Origin: an uncultured Clostridia bacterium
GTDB lineage: Bacteria; Bacillota; Clostridia; Oscillospirales; Ruminococcaceae
Length of the DNA: 64,000 nt
Assembly (NCBI GenBank): GCA_944388075.1
Contig: CALXHI010000018.1
Location: forward strand, 1 to 64,000
Direction of reading: 5' to 3'
Each line of letters begins with the position of its first letter. Position 1 is the stretch's first letter. The translations under genes and the position numbers were made by a program. Below the pieces are notes generated by a model. That model was not told the origin of the DNA. It was given only the letters and a program-made list of their open reading frames with translations, and searched no databases. Below, piece by piece: positions 1 to 8,617 of the stretch.

Positions 1-10
1 ACATCCTCCG

Positions 11-54
11 AAGTGCAAGCTTTTTTCTCGTTTTTAACACTTTTCCTTGCACTT
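11..54. repeat. 9-bp perfect inverted repeat with AT-rich spacer
   Basis: AAGTGCAAG (11-19) is repeated inverted as CTTGCACTT (46-54) around a 26-nt T-rich spacer. It lies just beyond the stop of the truncated secreted protein. The loop is long for a terminator, so it could equally be an operator or an element end. Its role is not known. Confidence 0.45.
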
Positions 55-62
55 CTATTATA

Positions 63-980
63 TCACATTAGGACGTTTTTGTCGATATTTCTGTCAATAT
101 TTATGGTTTGAGGATACACTATATAAGACACCTTGAAATAGGTGGATACAAAATCGTTCCCAACCGGATATGCATAGGTTGTTGCATCGGTAACAGAAGT
201 CACAACAGAATAGGTTTCGCCATCAGTTGCGGTCAATACATCTACGGTAGCGGGCACATCACTGCCACTCCAAGCTATGTCAATCGTGCTTATTTCCGCA
301 TTGTACGCGCCGACTGCGTAGAAGTAAATGCCAGCATCCTCATGATGGTCATCCGGGTCTTCAGATATGATACCTATCACATTAGCTGCACTTGGGGAGC
401 TGGAGTCGATTACAATATCGCCGTATGGGGCATAAATCAGTCCTGCGAAACCGAAGTTTGTCGATTCGATATAGATATCCCCATGATGTGAAATCAATGC
501 AGCATTGTTTGCATTGCAGAAACCACCGCTTACGAGAATATCCTCCTCCGCTTTCAGCTGCGTGTTCAGGTTGATGTTACCGTTCAGAGAAATGTTTCCG
601 GTGGATACGATGGGTGTGTTCAGACTAATGTTGACATCTTCAACAGTATAGTCCGATTCGTAGGTCAGCACAGTATCCGAATCAAAATACGCATCATCGA
701 GTTTTCCGAATGCGTAAACCATCGGCTGTTGCGCATGTTCAATACGCTGACCATTGACATTGAAGTTTGTGGCAGCCGTTTCGATTGATCCGTTCGTGAC
801 AACGCTGCCGTTCAGGCAGACATTATCAGCATTGATGGTTATTGCGCCATCTTCGTCCGATCCTGCGAACAGCGTATACGGGAATGGCTCATCACTCTCC
901 AATGCCGATGCAGGAAGTGCCGGAAGGATGCTCAGAGTCATCACAACCGACAACAGTGCGGATAGTCCTCTTTTGTGCAT
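63..980 (-). CDS. Secreted protein, orphan N-terminal region of a large RHS/polymorphic-toxin-like surface protein
   Basis: The 305-residue protein begins with a signal peptide (positively charged start, hydrophobic core, cleavage near PASALES at residues 24-27). Residues 35-210 form a beta-rich region with repeated hydrophobic-N-G steps such as LNGSVVTNG, ISLNGNINLN and HHGDIYI, ending in GLIYAPYGDIVI. From memory, this layout is typical of the N-termini of very large RHS-repeat or polymorphic-toxin-like surface proteins of gut Clostridia. Residues 225-290 resemble one Ig/FN3-like strand set. The protein then stops after an uncharacteristic tail rich in N, D and I, so the RHS and toxin parts are absent. 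An AAAAGGGGA ribosome site and a good promoter precede it. It is probably a truncated gene; an intact short secreted protein is the alternative. Confidence 0.6.
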   Translation of the reverse strand: MHKRGLSALLSVVMTLSILPALPASALESDEPFPYTLFAGSDEDGAITINADNVCLNGSVVTNGSIETAATNFNVNGQRIEHAQQPMVYAFGKLDDAYFDSDTVLTYESDYTVEDVNISLNTPIVSTGNISLNGNINLNTQLKAEEDILVSGGFCNANNAALISHHGDIYIESTNFGFAGLIYAPYGDIVIDSSSPSAANVIGIISEDPDDHHEDAGIYFYAVGAYNAEISTIDIAWSGSDVPATVDVLTATDGETYSVVTSVTDATTYAYPVGNDFVSTYFKVSYIVYPQTINIDRNIDKNVLM

Positions 981-1078
981 ATGAATTCCCCTTTTCCCAT
1001 GATATTCTTGAAGCGCATTTGCTCTTTTGTATATATTCGTTTCATGTTTGAGTATAATCGCTATGCGTCTCTACCAAT

Positions 1079-1107
1079 ATTATACATATAGAATAATCTT
1101 TTGTCAA
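1079..1107 (-). promoter_or_regulatory. Sigma-A promoter for the truncated secreted protein
   Basis: On the minus strand TTGACA (1107-1102) and TATAAT (1084-1079) are separated by exactly 17 bp. The -10 lies about 100 bp upstream of the start codon at 980. Both boxes match consensus perfectly, so the truncated gene is probably still transcribed. Confidence 0.7.
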
Positions 1108-1430
1108 TACTACGAATCCAATTTGTTCTCTTTCGGAGTATTGGCAAATTGTGGCTATATGCAAACAGCTCCATTGTGCAATATTCACATCGCGTGATGC
1201 GGAGTATCGAAAGCTTATACTATGATTCACGGATAGAGCAAGACCTACACGGCATTAGTGTCCAACACATCCATGCGGGCACTTGTCACAGAGTTACTAT
1301 AAAGCTATACGAAATCCAACGCACCTACGCTCATTTCACCATTCATTTGTTTATGCACCAGTCATGCACCAATGTCTTGCACCCATAATCATTTGTTTTT
1401 GCACCAGAATCAGCATTGTATTGATTTCGG
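1108..1430. other. Gene-free AT-rich stretch beside the IS remnant
   Basis: No frame here shows a recognisable protein or codon bias. The only structure I see is the pair of 19-bp direct repeats at 1343-1407, just ahead of the transposase remnant. The stretch is probably non-coding debris from element insertion and decay. Confidence 0.4.
1343..1407 (+). repeat. Two 19-bp direct repeats (TCATTTGTTTWTGCACCAG), 46-bp period
   Basis: TCATTTGTTTATGCACCAG at 1343-1361 recurs at 1389-1407 with a single A/T difference. The core TGCACC also occurs at 1365-1370 and 1378-1383, giving four copies in about 52 bp. They sit immediately before the IS5-like transposase remnant, so they may be part of an element end or a protein-binding array. 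Confidence 0.5.
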
Positions 1431-1437
1431 TGTCAAT

Positions 1438-1946
1438 GGGGAGATGTTTCGGGAGAAACTCACCGCCGTGTGTCAAAAGGAGAACTACACAAAGGGAGGA
1501 CGCTCGCCAATTGATGTCATTATCAAATTCAAAGCGAGTATTCTTCGCCGGCTTTACAACCTGTCTTATGACCTGCAGACAGCGCATATTCCGGCGGAGA
1601 AATTGCAGAAAATTTACCCGATGGCTGTGAGAACCAGATCTGCGAAAAGGGTAAAAGGAATCATCCGCTGACTGATGAACAAAAAGAATCGAATCGACTG
1701 AAATCCAAAGTTCGCAGCCGTATTGAACACATCTTCGGCTTCATGACAAATTCCATGAATGGAATTACGATTCGTTCCATAGGAATCACACGGGCATGGT
1801 TTCAAATCGGACTAACAAATCTGGTTTACAACATTTGCAGGTACGAATTTTTGAAACGCCCTCAAAAATCAAGGGGACAACTGCGCCCTTTTGAAGAAAA
1901 ATGGGGCTTAAACAGCACGAAAAGCATATTCATTTATCATTTTTGA
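1438..1946 (+). pseudogene. IS5-family transposase remnant, internally deleted and frameshifted
   Basis: The N-terminal part (from about 1438, reading MFREKLTAVCQKEN, then GGRSPIDVIIKFKASILRR) matches the DUF772 start of IS5-type transposases. After RLYNLSYDLQ near 1570 the reading frame changes. From 1620 another frame reads DGCENQICEKGKRNHPLTDE, then SKVRSRIEHIFGFMTNSMNG and IGLTNLVYNICRYE, which is the classical C-terminal end of the same family including the conserved Y-R-E-type helix. The catalytic middle, several hundred bases in an intact element, is missing. This is an inactive scar of an insertion sequence; I could not define its terminal inverted repeats. It separates the truncated surface protein from the broken agr region and may have caused both lesions. 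Confidence 0.8.
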
Positions 1947-1960
1947 ACTGTTTTTGAGAT

Positions 1961-1987
1961 AGCTGCCTATTTCTGGGCAGCTTTTTT
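1961..1987 (+). terminator. Intrinsic terminator after the transposase remnant
   Basis: AGCTGCC (1961-1967) pairs with GGCAGCT (1976-1982) around an 8-nt loop, followed by a T-run to 1987. It lies at the very start of the GHKL kinase fragment, so that fragment is unlikely to be co-transcribed from upstream. Confidence 0.7.
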
Positions 1988-2369
1988 GTTGGAAAGAGAG
2001 GTTTTTAGAGGTGTCCTTGAGTTTATATGCAGAGTAAACATTGTCTCGGAGATTAAAGCAGATGAAATGGAATTATGCCGTATTCTTGGCAACGGATTGG
2101 ATAATGCGATTGAGGCTTGCGAAAGATTGGAAAATGTCAAAAAACATATTTTGCTTAGCATCAGTGAAGATAAAGATAATCTGTATATCTCCATCTCCAA
2201 TACTTCTGATAGGGTTAACGCCGAGAATTTATCTACCAAGAAAAAAACAGGTATGCACGGAATCGGAGTGAACAGTATAAAATCATCGGTGGAACGACTA
2301 AAAGGAGTCGTAAAATTCAGTTATAAGGACAGTATTTTTAAGCTGAATATAGTTGTGCCGAACGGCTAA
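1986..2369 (+). pseudogene. AgrC-like GHKL sensor kinase, C-terminal ATPase fragment only
   Basis: About 127 codons encode just the ATP-binding half of an agr-type quorum-sensing histidine kinase. The N-box reads LGNGLDNAIEAC (residues 36-47), and a GIGVNSIKS G-box follows near residue 94. The membrane sensor and the phospho-acceptor histidine region are missing. The frame opens with a TTG inside the T-run of a terminator, with no convincing ribosome site, so I treat it as a 5'-truncated gene. The downstream neighbour is an AgrB-like peptidase, as expected for an agr cluster. No response regulator is present in the window. Confidence 0.75.
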
Positions 2370-2435
2370 AATGTTTGACGATAATGCATTTTGTTACATA
2401 AAACGCCGCTTTCATTACATTTGGAACAAAATCCC

Positions 2436-2465
2436 TTGACAGGAATAAATATCATGTGCTATGAT
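2436..2465 (+). promoter_or_regulatory. Sigma-A promoter upstream of agrB-like gene
   Basis: TTGACA (2436-2441) and TATGAT (2460-2465) are spaced by 18 bp, with a TG one base before the -10 (TGCTATGAT). The start codon at 2487 follows an AGGA-type ribosome site. The promoter seems intact although the gene is damaged. Confidence 0.7.
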
Positions 2466-2486
2466 TTTTGCAGGAAGTGATCAGGA

Positions 2487-2822
2487 ATGATTTCTAAACT
2501 TGCAAAAAACATAGCGCATTTTTTTGTGGTGCAAAAAATAGTTGAAGAATCCAGAGAAGCAATATATGCTTACGGTATGGAACTGCTGTTATCTGATGTA
2601 CTGAATATCTTGATTGTTCTGCTGATTGCCTTAATTTCCCATACATTTCCTGCGGTGATTATATTTACAGCAGTATTTATGGGATTAAGGAAGTTTGTGG
2701 GGGGATATCATGCAAACAGCCATTTGAGCTGTATATTTACACTGGTCGCTGTGATGCTGACTTTTTCGTATGGCATCTGCAATGTATCAGAGAAATATGC
2801 ATGGATTGGGCCTGCCCGATGA
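2487..2822 (+). pseudogene. AgrB-like autoinducer-peptide processing protease, frameshifted
   Basis: AgrB is a membrane cysteine protease that trims the AgrD pre-peptide into a cyclic signal. Residues 1-111 give the N-terminal half: hydrophobic segments at about 36-68 and the hallmark RKFVGGYHANSHLSC, where the catalytic His and Cys are seven residues apart as in known AgrB proteins. The frame then stops at 2822, whereas family members have roughly 190-210 residues. One missing base near 2816 would restore the reading GPAPMIDKSQK, and that frame stays open to 2968, but its distal part (ending YDTEYFAHFI) does not look like AgrB. No AgrD-like peptide gene is visible on either side, so the locus is probably dead. 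Confidence 0.72.
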
Positions 2823-2990
2823 TTGACAAATCGCAAAAAGTATTGTACAATGAGTATGGTTCCGAACACTGTGTTCTTTTAGCTATATCATATGCAAATG
2901 CAAACGCTTTCGCAGAAGATATTCGAGTCGGCATGTACGATACAGAATATTTTGCGCATTTTATTTGACTCACCATCGGAAGGAGTTTCC

Positions 2991-3497
2991 ATGAATCGCA
3001 TCATCATCCTCGGCAGTCCGGGCAGCGGCAAAAGCACATTTGCAAGGGCATTGCATGAAATCATCGGTCTTCCGCTTTACCATCTGGACAATCTACACTG
3101 GAATGCTGACATAACCACTGTATCAAAGTTCGTATTCCGAGAACGCCTGCACCCGATTTTGCAAACCGATTGCTGGATCATAGACGGCACCTATCTCTCT
3201 ACCATAGAGCCACGCTTGCAAGCCTGCGATACCGTATTTTTTCTGGATTATCCGGTTGCGCTGTGTCTGGAGAGTGTGTTGGCAAGGCGGGGCAAGGCAA
3301 GATCCGATCTGCTTTGGATAGAGCCTGCCGATACCATTGATTCGGAATTTTTGCAGTACATCAAAGACTATCCTACAGAAACCAAACCCATAATTTTAGA
3401 AATGCTGCATCGATACAATGACAAAGCAATCTACCAATTCCAAAGCCGGAAGGAAGCGGAGGACTTCCTCGTACAAATTTCCAACGAAAGGAGATAG
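2991..3497 (+). CDS. P-loop nucleoside monophosphate kinase-like protein (FlaR/topology-modulation family)
   Basis: The 168-residue protein starts with MNRIIILGSPGSGKSTFARA, a Walker A loop at residues 8-15. The line LYHLDNLHWNAD follows, then a WIIDGTYLST segment and VFFLDYPVALCLESVLARR. These are hallmarks of the small adenylate-kinase-like proteins annotated as topology modulation protein or FlaR; the true substrate is not established. I chose the ATG at 2991 because GGAAGGAG precedes it by five bases; the longer reading from 2892 lacks a ribosome site and covers debris. The stop is two bases before the TetR gene, so the two are probably co-transcribed. Confidence 0.8.
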   Translation: MNRIIILGSPGSGKSTFARALHEIIGLPLYHLDNLHWNADITTVSKFVFRERLHPILQTDCWIIDGTYLSTIEPRLQACDTVFFLDYPVALCLESVLARRGKARSDLLWIEPADTIDSEFLQYIKDYPTETKPIILEMLHRYNDKAIYQFQSRKEAEDFLVQISNERR

Positions 3498-3499
3498 TC

Positions 3500-4051
3500 A
3501 TGGACAGACGCCAGCAAAAAACCCGTACTGCCATTCTGCAAGCATTCGCAGAGCTGCTGTCGGAGAAACGCTTTGCACATATCACGGTTCAGCAAATCAT
3601 TGACCGAGCCAATGTCGGCCGCACGACCTTCTACACACATTTTGAAACCAAAGATCATCTGCTCAAATCGCTCTGCGAAGAACTGTTCGGGCATATTCTT
3701 CCAACTGCTGACCAATCGCAGCCCTATAGTCTGTATCATTGCTATACCGTATCTGAATCGATGTTTTGCCATCTGCTGCGGCATTTGCAGGAGGATAAAA
3801 CACTCCTACGGCTGCTGTCGGGCGAAAGCAGTGAGCTGTTTTCCCGCTATTTCAAAGACAGCCTCAACACACTCATCTGTACACAGCTGCTCACCGATCT
3901 CACGCATTTGGATCTGCCGCAGGATTTCCTGATCAATCATATCTCCGGCAGTTTTGTTGAGATGGTACAGTGGTGGATCCAAAATCACTGCAAACAATCG
4001 CCCGAAGAACTTGACCGCTATTTCCGCATTGTCATCGAGCCGCTTTTGTAA
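3500..4051 (+). CDS. TetR/AcrR family transcriptional regulator
   Basis: The 183-residue protein has an N-terminal helix-turn-helix (residues about 8-55) with FAELLSEKRFAHITVQQIID and VGRTTFYTHFETKDHLL, the standard TetR recognition-helix layout. The C-terminal part resembles the TetR_C_7/8 ligand domain, with a final WWIQN segment. TetR proteins usually repress a neighbouring gene and release DNA on ligand binding. Here the only partner is the P-loop kinase just upstream in the same transcript, so autoregulation of that pair or control of a distant target are both possible. A strong terminator follows. Confidence 0.85.
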   Translation: MDRRQQKTRTAILQAFAELLSEKRFAHITVQQIIDRANVGRTTFYTHFETKDHLLKSLCEELFGHILPTADQSQPYSLYHCYTVSESMFCHLLRHLQEDKTLLRLLSGESSELFSRYFKDSLNTLICTQLLTDLTHLDLPQDFLINHISGSFVEMVQWWIQNHCKQSPEELDRYFRIVIEPLL

Positions 4052-4055
4052 ATGC

Positions 4056-4090
4056 AAAAACACCTGTGACATCGTGCCACAGGTGTTTTG
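4056..4090. terminator. Bidirectional intrinsic terminator between tetR and leuB
   Basis: AAAACACCTGTG and CACAGGTGTTTT form a 12-bp stem around a short loop. The sequence has A and T runs on both sides, so it can end the plus-strand tetR transcript and the minus-strand ilv-leu operon. Confidence 0.85.
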
Positions 4091-4099
4091 CTTTCGCCC

Positions 4100-5182
4100 T
4101 CATCCAATTTGTGTGATGGCATCTGCTACAAGCGTGCCCATTTGCGCACAACCCACCGGCGTGCAGCCTTCCTGCATGATATCGCCCGTGCGGTATCCGG
4201 CATCGAGCACCATGTGCACGGCACATTCAATGGCGTCCGCCTCCGCAGCCATGCTGAACGCATAGCGCAGCATCATCGCCGCCGACAAAATCGTGCCCAA
4301 GGGATTGGCTTTGTCCTGTCCTGCCAAATCCGGTGCAGAACCGTGAATCGGCTCATACATACCAAGCGTACCGCTCGACAGCGACGCAGACGGCATCATG
4401 CCAATCGAACCGGTCAGCATTGATGCCTCGTCCGACAGGATATCGCCGAACAAATTCTCCGTCACAATCACGTCAAACTGCGATGGATTGCGAATCAGCT
4501 GCATGGCAGTCGCATCCACGAGCATATCCGAGTACTGCACATCCGGATATTCTGCCGACAACCGGTGCATGGTTGCACGCCACAGCCGAGAGGTATCCAG
4601 TACATTTGCCTTGTCAACCGAAATGAGGTTGCCCCGCCGCTTGCGTGCCGTTTCAAATGCCACACGTCCGATGCGCTCGATTTCATGCTCGGCATATGCC
4701 ATGATATCGGTGGCTTTCGGTTCGCCGTCAACGGTTTCGGTGGTATGCGTGCCGAAATACACGCCGCCGGTCAATTCCCGTACAATCATCAGGTCAACGC
4801 CCTGCCCGATGGTTTCCTCTCGCAGCGGTGATGCAGCCGCCAACTGCGGAAACAACCTAGTCGGACGGAGATTGGCAAACAAACCCAATTCCTTACGTAC
4901 GGCAAGCAATGCTCGTTCCGGACGGATGTCCGGCGGACAGCTGTCCCATTTCGGACCGCCGACTGCGCCAAGCAGCACACTATCTGCCGCTTTGCAGGTC
5001 GCCATGCCCTCCTCGAGAATCGGTACGCCGTAGCGGTCAATCGCACAGCCGCCAATGTCTACCGTTTGATAGTCGAAGGTGTGCCCATACTTTGCGGCAA
5101 TGACATCGAGCACCTTGACCGCCTCGGCGATAATTTCTGGCCCGATGCCGTCACCGGGCAGAATCGCAATCGTTTTATTCAT
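4100..5182 (-). CDS. leuB: 3-isopropylmalate dehydrogenase
   Basis: LeuB oxidatively decarboxylates 3-isopropylmalate to 2-oxoisocaproate with NAD+ in leucine synthesis. The 360-residue length is normal. The start [20 protein letters not shown], the [11 protein letters not shown] loop, the substrate-binding [14 protein letters not shown], the [10 protein letters not shown] segment, the metal-binding [20 protein letters not shown] and the NAD-site [17 protein letters not shown] are all present. It is the last gene of the operon and its start overlaps the end of leuD by eight bases, so translation is probably coupled. A bidirectional terminator lies right after the stop. Confidence 0.97.
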   Translation of the reverse strand: MNKTIAILPGDGIGPEIIAEAVKVLDVIAAKYGHTFDYQTVDIGGCAIDRYGVPILEEGMATCKAADSVLLGAVGGPKWDSCPPDIRPERALLAVRKELGLFANLRPTRLFPQLAAASPLREETIGQGVDLMIVRELTGGVYFGTHTTETVDGEPKATDIMAYAEHEIERIGRVAFETARKRRGNLISVDKANVLDTSRLWRATMHRLSAEYPDVQYSDMLVDATAMQLIRNPSQFDVIVTENLFGDILSDEASMLTGSIGMMPSASLSSGTLGMYEPIHGSAPDLAGQDKANPLGTILSAAMMLRYAFSMAAEADAIECAVHMVLDAGYRTGDIMQEGCTPVGCAQMGTLVADAITQIG

Positions 5183-5672
5183 GGTCGGAGTCCTTCTTCA
5201 GCGATGCCAGCAAACCACCCTTCGTGATGATATTCCGGATAAACGGCGGAAACGGCTGTGCCTGATAGCCGGCACCGGTTGTGTGGTTGGTGATGATACC
5301 CGTTTCAAAGTCTACCTCCACATGGTCGCCGGCAGAAATACCCTCTGCCGCCTCCGGACATTCTAAAATCGGCAAACCAATGTTGATCGCATTGCGGTAG
5401 AAAATGCGGGCAAAGCTCTTCGCAATCACACAGCCAACGCCACAGGTCTTAATCACCAACGGTGCATGCTCTCTCGAAGAACCACAGCCGAAATTCCACC
5501 CTGCCGCAATCACATCGCCCGGCTGTATCTGCTTGACAAATTCGGTGTCGATATCCTCCATGCAGTGCTTCGCCAATTCTGCCGCATCGGATGTATTGAG
5601 ATAGCGTGCCGGAATGATCACATCGGTATCCACATGATCGGGATAGCAAAATGCAGTTCCTTGCGTTTTCAT
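5175..5672 (-). CDS. leuD: 3-isopropylmalate dehydratase, small subunit
   Basis: LeuD is the swivelling-domain partner of LeuC in the isomerisation of 2- to 3-isopropylmalate. The 165-residue protein begins [20 protein letters not shown] and contains the family motifs [18 protein letters not shown] and [21 protein letters not shown] longer open frame exists upstream, but it is only the shadow of leuC. The ATG at 5672 overlaps the leuC stop as ATGA, a standard coupling junction. It overlaps leuB by eight bases downstream. Confidence 0.96.
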   Translation of the reverse strand: MKTQGTAFCYPDHVDTDVIIPARYLNTSDAAELAKHCMEDIDTEFVKQIQPGDVIAAGWNFGCGSSREHAPLVIKTCGVGCVIAKSFARIFYRNAINIGLPILECPEAAEGISAGDHVEVDFETGIITNHTTGAGYQAQPFPPFIRNIITKGGLLASLKKDSDHE

Positions 5673-6940
5673 ATGTAAACTCCCTTCCGTGACGGTGCTG
5701 TGATATAGCCGGTCAAGGCACTGGCAGCGGCTGTTGCCGGACTTGCCAGATAAACCGCACTGTCGGTATGCCCCATGCGGCCGACAAAGTTGCGGTTGGT
5801 TGTCGCCACACAGCGTTCTCCTGCCGCCAAAATGCCCATATAGCCGCCTAAGCACGGTCCACAGGTCGGTGTCGATACCACGGCACCGGCATCGATGAAT
5901 GCGGTCACATAGCCACGCTCCACGCATTCCCGATAAATCTGCATGGTTGCCGGAATGATGATACAGCGTACCCCATCTGCGATATGCTTGCCCTTGAGAA
6001 TATGATAAGCGGTTTCCATATCTTCCATTCTGCCGTTCGTGCAGCTGCCGATCACAACCTGATCAATTCGTATTTGGCTCAATGCGCTTGCCGCTTTGGT
6101 ATTCTCCGGCAGATGCGGACAGCTAACCGTTGGCTGCATTTCCGAGAGCCGCAGCGTGACCGTGCGTTCATAGACGGCATCCGGTTCTGCGGTATAGACC
6201 ACCGGCTCTCGTTCACTGCGCCCCTTGAGATAGGCAAGCGTTACATCGTCCACCGGGAAAATACCGTTTTTCGCACCGGCTTCAATCGCCATATTGCAGA
6301 TACAGAATCGGTCATCCATGCTGAGCGAAGCAATGCCTTCGCCGGTAAATTCCAGACTCTGATAGCGTGCGCCATCCACACCGAGGATACCAATCAGCGT
6401 AAGAATCACGTCCTTGCCGCTGCAGGTTTCCGGCAGCGTTCCGGTCAATTCCACCCGAATCGCACTTGGTACCTTGAACCATGCCTCACCCGTTGCCATA
6501 CCGGCTGCCATATCCGTGCTGCCGATGCCGGTTGCGAAGGCACCCAATGCGCCATAGGTACAGGTATGACTATCGGCACCGATGATGCAGTCACCTGCCG
6601 TCACCACGCCCTGCTCCGGCAAGAGTACATGCTCAATGCCCATCTTGCCAACATCGTAGAAATGGCGAATGCCATGCTTCTGCGCAAACTGTCGGCATTG
6701 CTTGGACTGCTCTGCCGCCTTGATATCCTTGTTTGGCACGAAATGGTCGAGGACAATCGCAATGCGGTCGGCATCCCAAACCTGTTCCAAACCCGCCTGT
6801 TCCATTGCACGAATGGCAACCGGCGTTGTGATGTCGTTGCCGAGCACGATATCGAGCTTTGCCTGAATCAGTTGTCCGACCTCGACTCTTTCTAGCCCGG
6901 CATGCTTTGCCAAAATGACTTGCGTCATGGTCATACCCAT
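5669..6940 (-). CDS. leuC: 3-isopropylmalate dehydratase, large subunit
   Basis: LeuC is the aconitase-like 4Fe-4S subunit of isopropylmalate isomerase. The 423-residue protein shows [20 protein letters not shown] (first cluster cysteine), [18 protein letters not shown] and [14 protein letters not shown] (the CxxC pair), so all three cluster ligands are present. Length fits the shorter bacterial/archaeal-type LeuC of about 420 residues rather than the 460-residue enterobacterial form. It starts three bases after the leuA stop, with a GGGGAAGGA ribosome site inside leuA. MTMTQV three codons in is an alternative start. Confidence 0.96.
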   Translation of the reverse strand: MGMTMTQVILAKHAGLERVEVGQLIQAKLDIVLGNDITTPVAIRAMEQAGLEQVWDADRIAIVLDHFVPNKDIKAAEQSKQCRQFAQKHGIRHFYDVGKMGIEHVLLPEQGVVTAGDCIIGADSHTCTYGALGAFATGIGSTDMAAGMATGEAWFKVPSAIRVELTGTLPETCSGKDVILTLIGILGVDGARYQSLEFTGEGIASLSMDDRFCICNMAIEAGAKNGIFPVDDVTLAYLKGRSEREPVVYTAEPDAVYERTVTLRLSEMQPTVSCPHLPENTKAASALSQIRIDQVVIGSCTNGRMEDMETAYHILKGKHIADGVRCIIIPATMQIYRECVERGYVTAFIDAGAVVSTPTCGPCLGGYMGILAAGERCVATTNRNFVGRMGHTDSAVYLASPATAAASALTGYITAPSRKGVYI

Positions 6941-6943
6941 GGT

Positions 6944-8617
6944 TTATCCTTCCCCTTCCATACTGCGGTTGACGGCAGAGAACAACGCATTGATGGACGA
7001 GGCGATGATATCATCATGAATGCCGGCGCCCCAAACCGTTCTGCCATCCTCCGTTTTGATACTGACATAGGTGATTGCCTGCGAGGACGAGCCTTTGGTC
7101 AATGCGTGTTCCTCGTAGGTCAAATCCGAGAACCGGATGTTCAGCTGCTCCTTCAGCGCATTGCTGACAGCGTCCAAACGACCGTTGCCGACAGCGACCA
7201 CATCCTGAATCATGCCGGTTTGCTCGACCGTCAGCGTAACCGTAATCACATGGGATTCCGAACGGACAAAGTGATAATCGACCATGCGAATATAGGTATC
7301 ACGATTGACATAAGTGTCAGTGAAAACCTTCAGCACTGCGTCCGGCGACAGCTCGGTATGATTGCGGTCGGATACGCATTTGACGGCATAGCCGACTTCC
7401 TCTCGCATCGCAATCGGCAAAATATAGCCGAATCTATGCTCAAGCAGATAGCCGATACCGCCCTTGCCCGACTGGGAATTGATGCGAATGACATCGGTTT
7501 CATAGGATCTGCCGACATCCTTGGGGTCGATCGGCAGATACGGCACGGTCCACTGCTCGCATTGCTGCTCGTCACGCCACTTCATGCCCTTAGCAATCGC
7601 ATCTTGGTGTGAGCCGGAAAATGCCGCAAACACCAGCTTTCCGGCATAGGGCTGTCGATCGGTCACCTGCATGCGGGTCAAACGTTCGTAGACCTCGGCA
7701 ATCGCCGGCAAATCCGAAAAATCCAGCTGCGGGTCAACGCCCTGCGCATAGAGATTCAATGCCAATGTGATAATATCCGCATTGCCCGTGCGTTCGCCGT
7801 TGCCAAAGAGCGTACCTTCAATGCGGTCTGCACCGGCCAGCAAGCCCAATTCGCTGTCCGCAATCGCACAGCCGCGGTCATTGTGCGGATGCAGCGATAC
7901 AAGCACCGATTCCCGATGATGCAAGTGATTGCACATATATTCCACCTGATCGGCATACACATGCGGCGAGGACAATTCCACCGTCACCGGCAGATTGATG
8001 ATCACCTTACGATCGGGTGTCGGCTGCCAGACATCCAATACCGCATTGCAAACTTCGAGAGCAAACTCCGGCTCCGTGCCGGTAAAGGATTCCGGCGAAT
8101 ACTCATAGCGAAAATTGCTGCCGTTCTCCTCGGCAATGTGTTGAAACAGTTTGGCACCGTCCGTGGCAATTTGCAGAATCTCCGCTTTCGATTTGCGAAA
8201 GACCTGCTCCCGCTGTGCAACGGATGTGGCATTGTACAGATGCACGATGGCATGCTTGCAGCCCTTGAGTGCCTCAAATGTCTTACGAATGATATGATTG
8301 CGGCTCTGTGTCAGCACCTGAATCGTCACATCATCGGGAATCAGATCTTGCTCAATCAGCGTCCGCAGGAAGGTGTATTCGGTTTCACTTGCCGCCGGAA
8401 AGCCGACTTCGATTTCCTTGAACCCGATGCGCACCAGCATTTTGAAAAACTCGAGCTTTTCCTCCAAGCGCATCGGAGTCATCAGCGCCTGATTGCCGTC
8501 CCGCAGATCGACCGAACACCAAATCGGTGCTTGCTCGACATAGGTTTTCGTTGCCCAATTGCGAGTGGGATTCGCAATCGGGAAAAATTGTCGGGTATAT
8601 TTGCCTGCTTGCATCAT
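6944..8617 (-). CDS. leuA: 2-isopropylmalate synthase
   Basis: LeuA condenses acetyl-CoA with 2-oxoisovalerate, the first committed and usually leucine-inhibited step. At 557 residues with the start GKYTRQFFPIANPTRNWATK it belongs to the long type-II LeuA group (as in actinobacteria). The HMGL-like barrel shows VDLRDGNQAL (metal and catalytic Asp/Arg) near residue 40, the VHLYNATS segment and the metal-binding SLHPHNDRG around residue 245. The C-terminal regulatory LeuA dimer domain spans roughly residues 430-550. The start codon overlaps the ridA stop as ATGA. Confidence 0.96.
   Translation of the reverse strand: MMQAGKYTRQFFPIANPTRNWATKTYVEQAPIWCSVDLRDGNQALMTPMRLEEKLEFFKMLVRIGFKEIEVGFPAASETEYTFLRTLIEQDLIPDDVTIQVLTQSRNHIIRKTFEALKGCKHAIVHLYNATSVAQREQVFRKSKAEILQIATDGAKLFQHIAEENGSNFRYEYSPESFTGTEPEFALEVCNAVLDVWQPTPDRKVIINLPVTVELSSPHVYADQVEYMCNHLHHRESVLVSLHPHNDRGCAIADSELGLLAGADRIEGTLFGNGERTGNADIITLALNLYAQGVDPQLDFSDLPAIAEVYERLTRMQVTDRQPYAGKLVFAAFSGSHQDAIAKGMKWRDEQQCEQWTVPYLPIDPKDVGRSYETDVIRINSQSGKGGIGYLLEHRFGYILPIAMREEVGYAVKCVSDRNHTELSPDAVLKVFTDTYVNRDTYIRMVDYHFVRSESHVITVTLTVEQTGMIQDVVAVGNGRLDAVSNALKEQLNIRFSDLTYEEHALTKGSSSQAITYVSIKTEDGRTVWGAGIHDDIIASSINALFSAVNRSMEGEG

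Noticed and set aside
5984..6895. Plus-strand frame within leuC
   Set aside because: It is an antisense shadow; leuC keeps all cluster cysteines and fits the operon.
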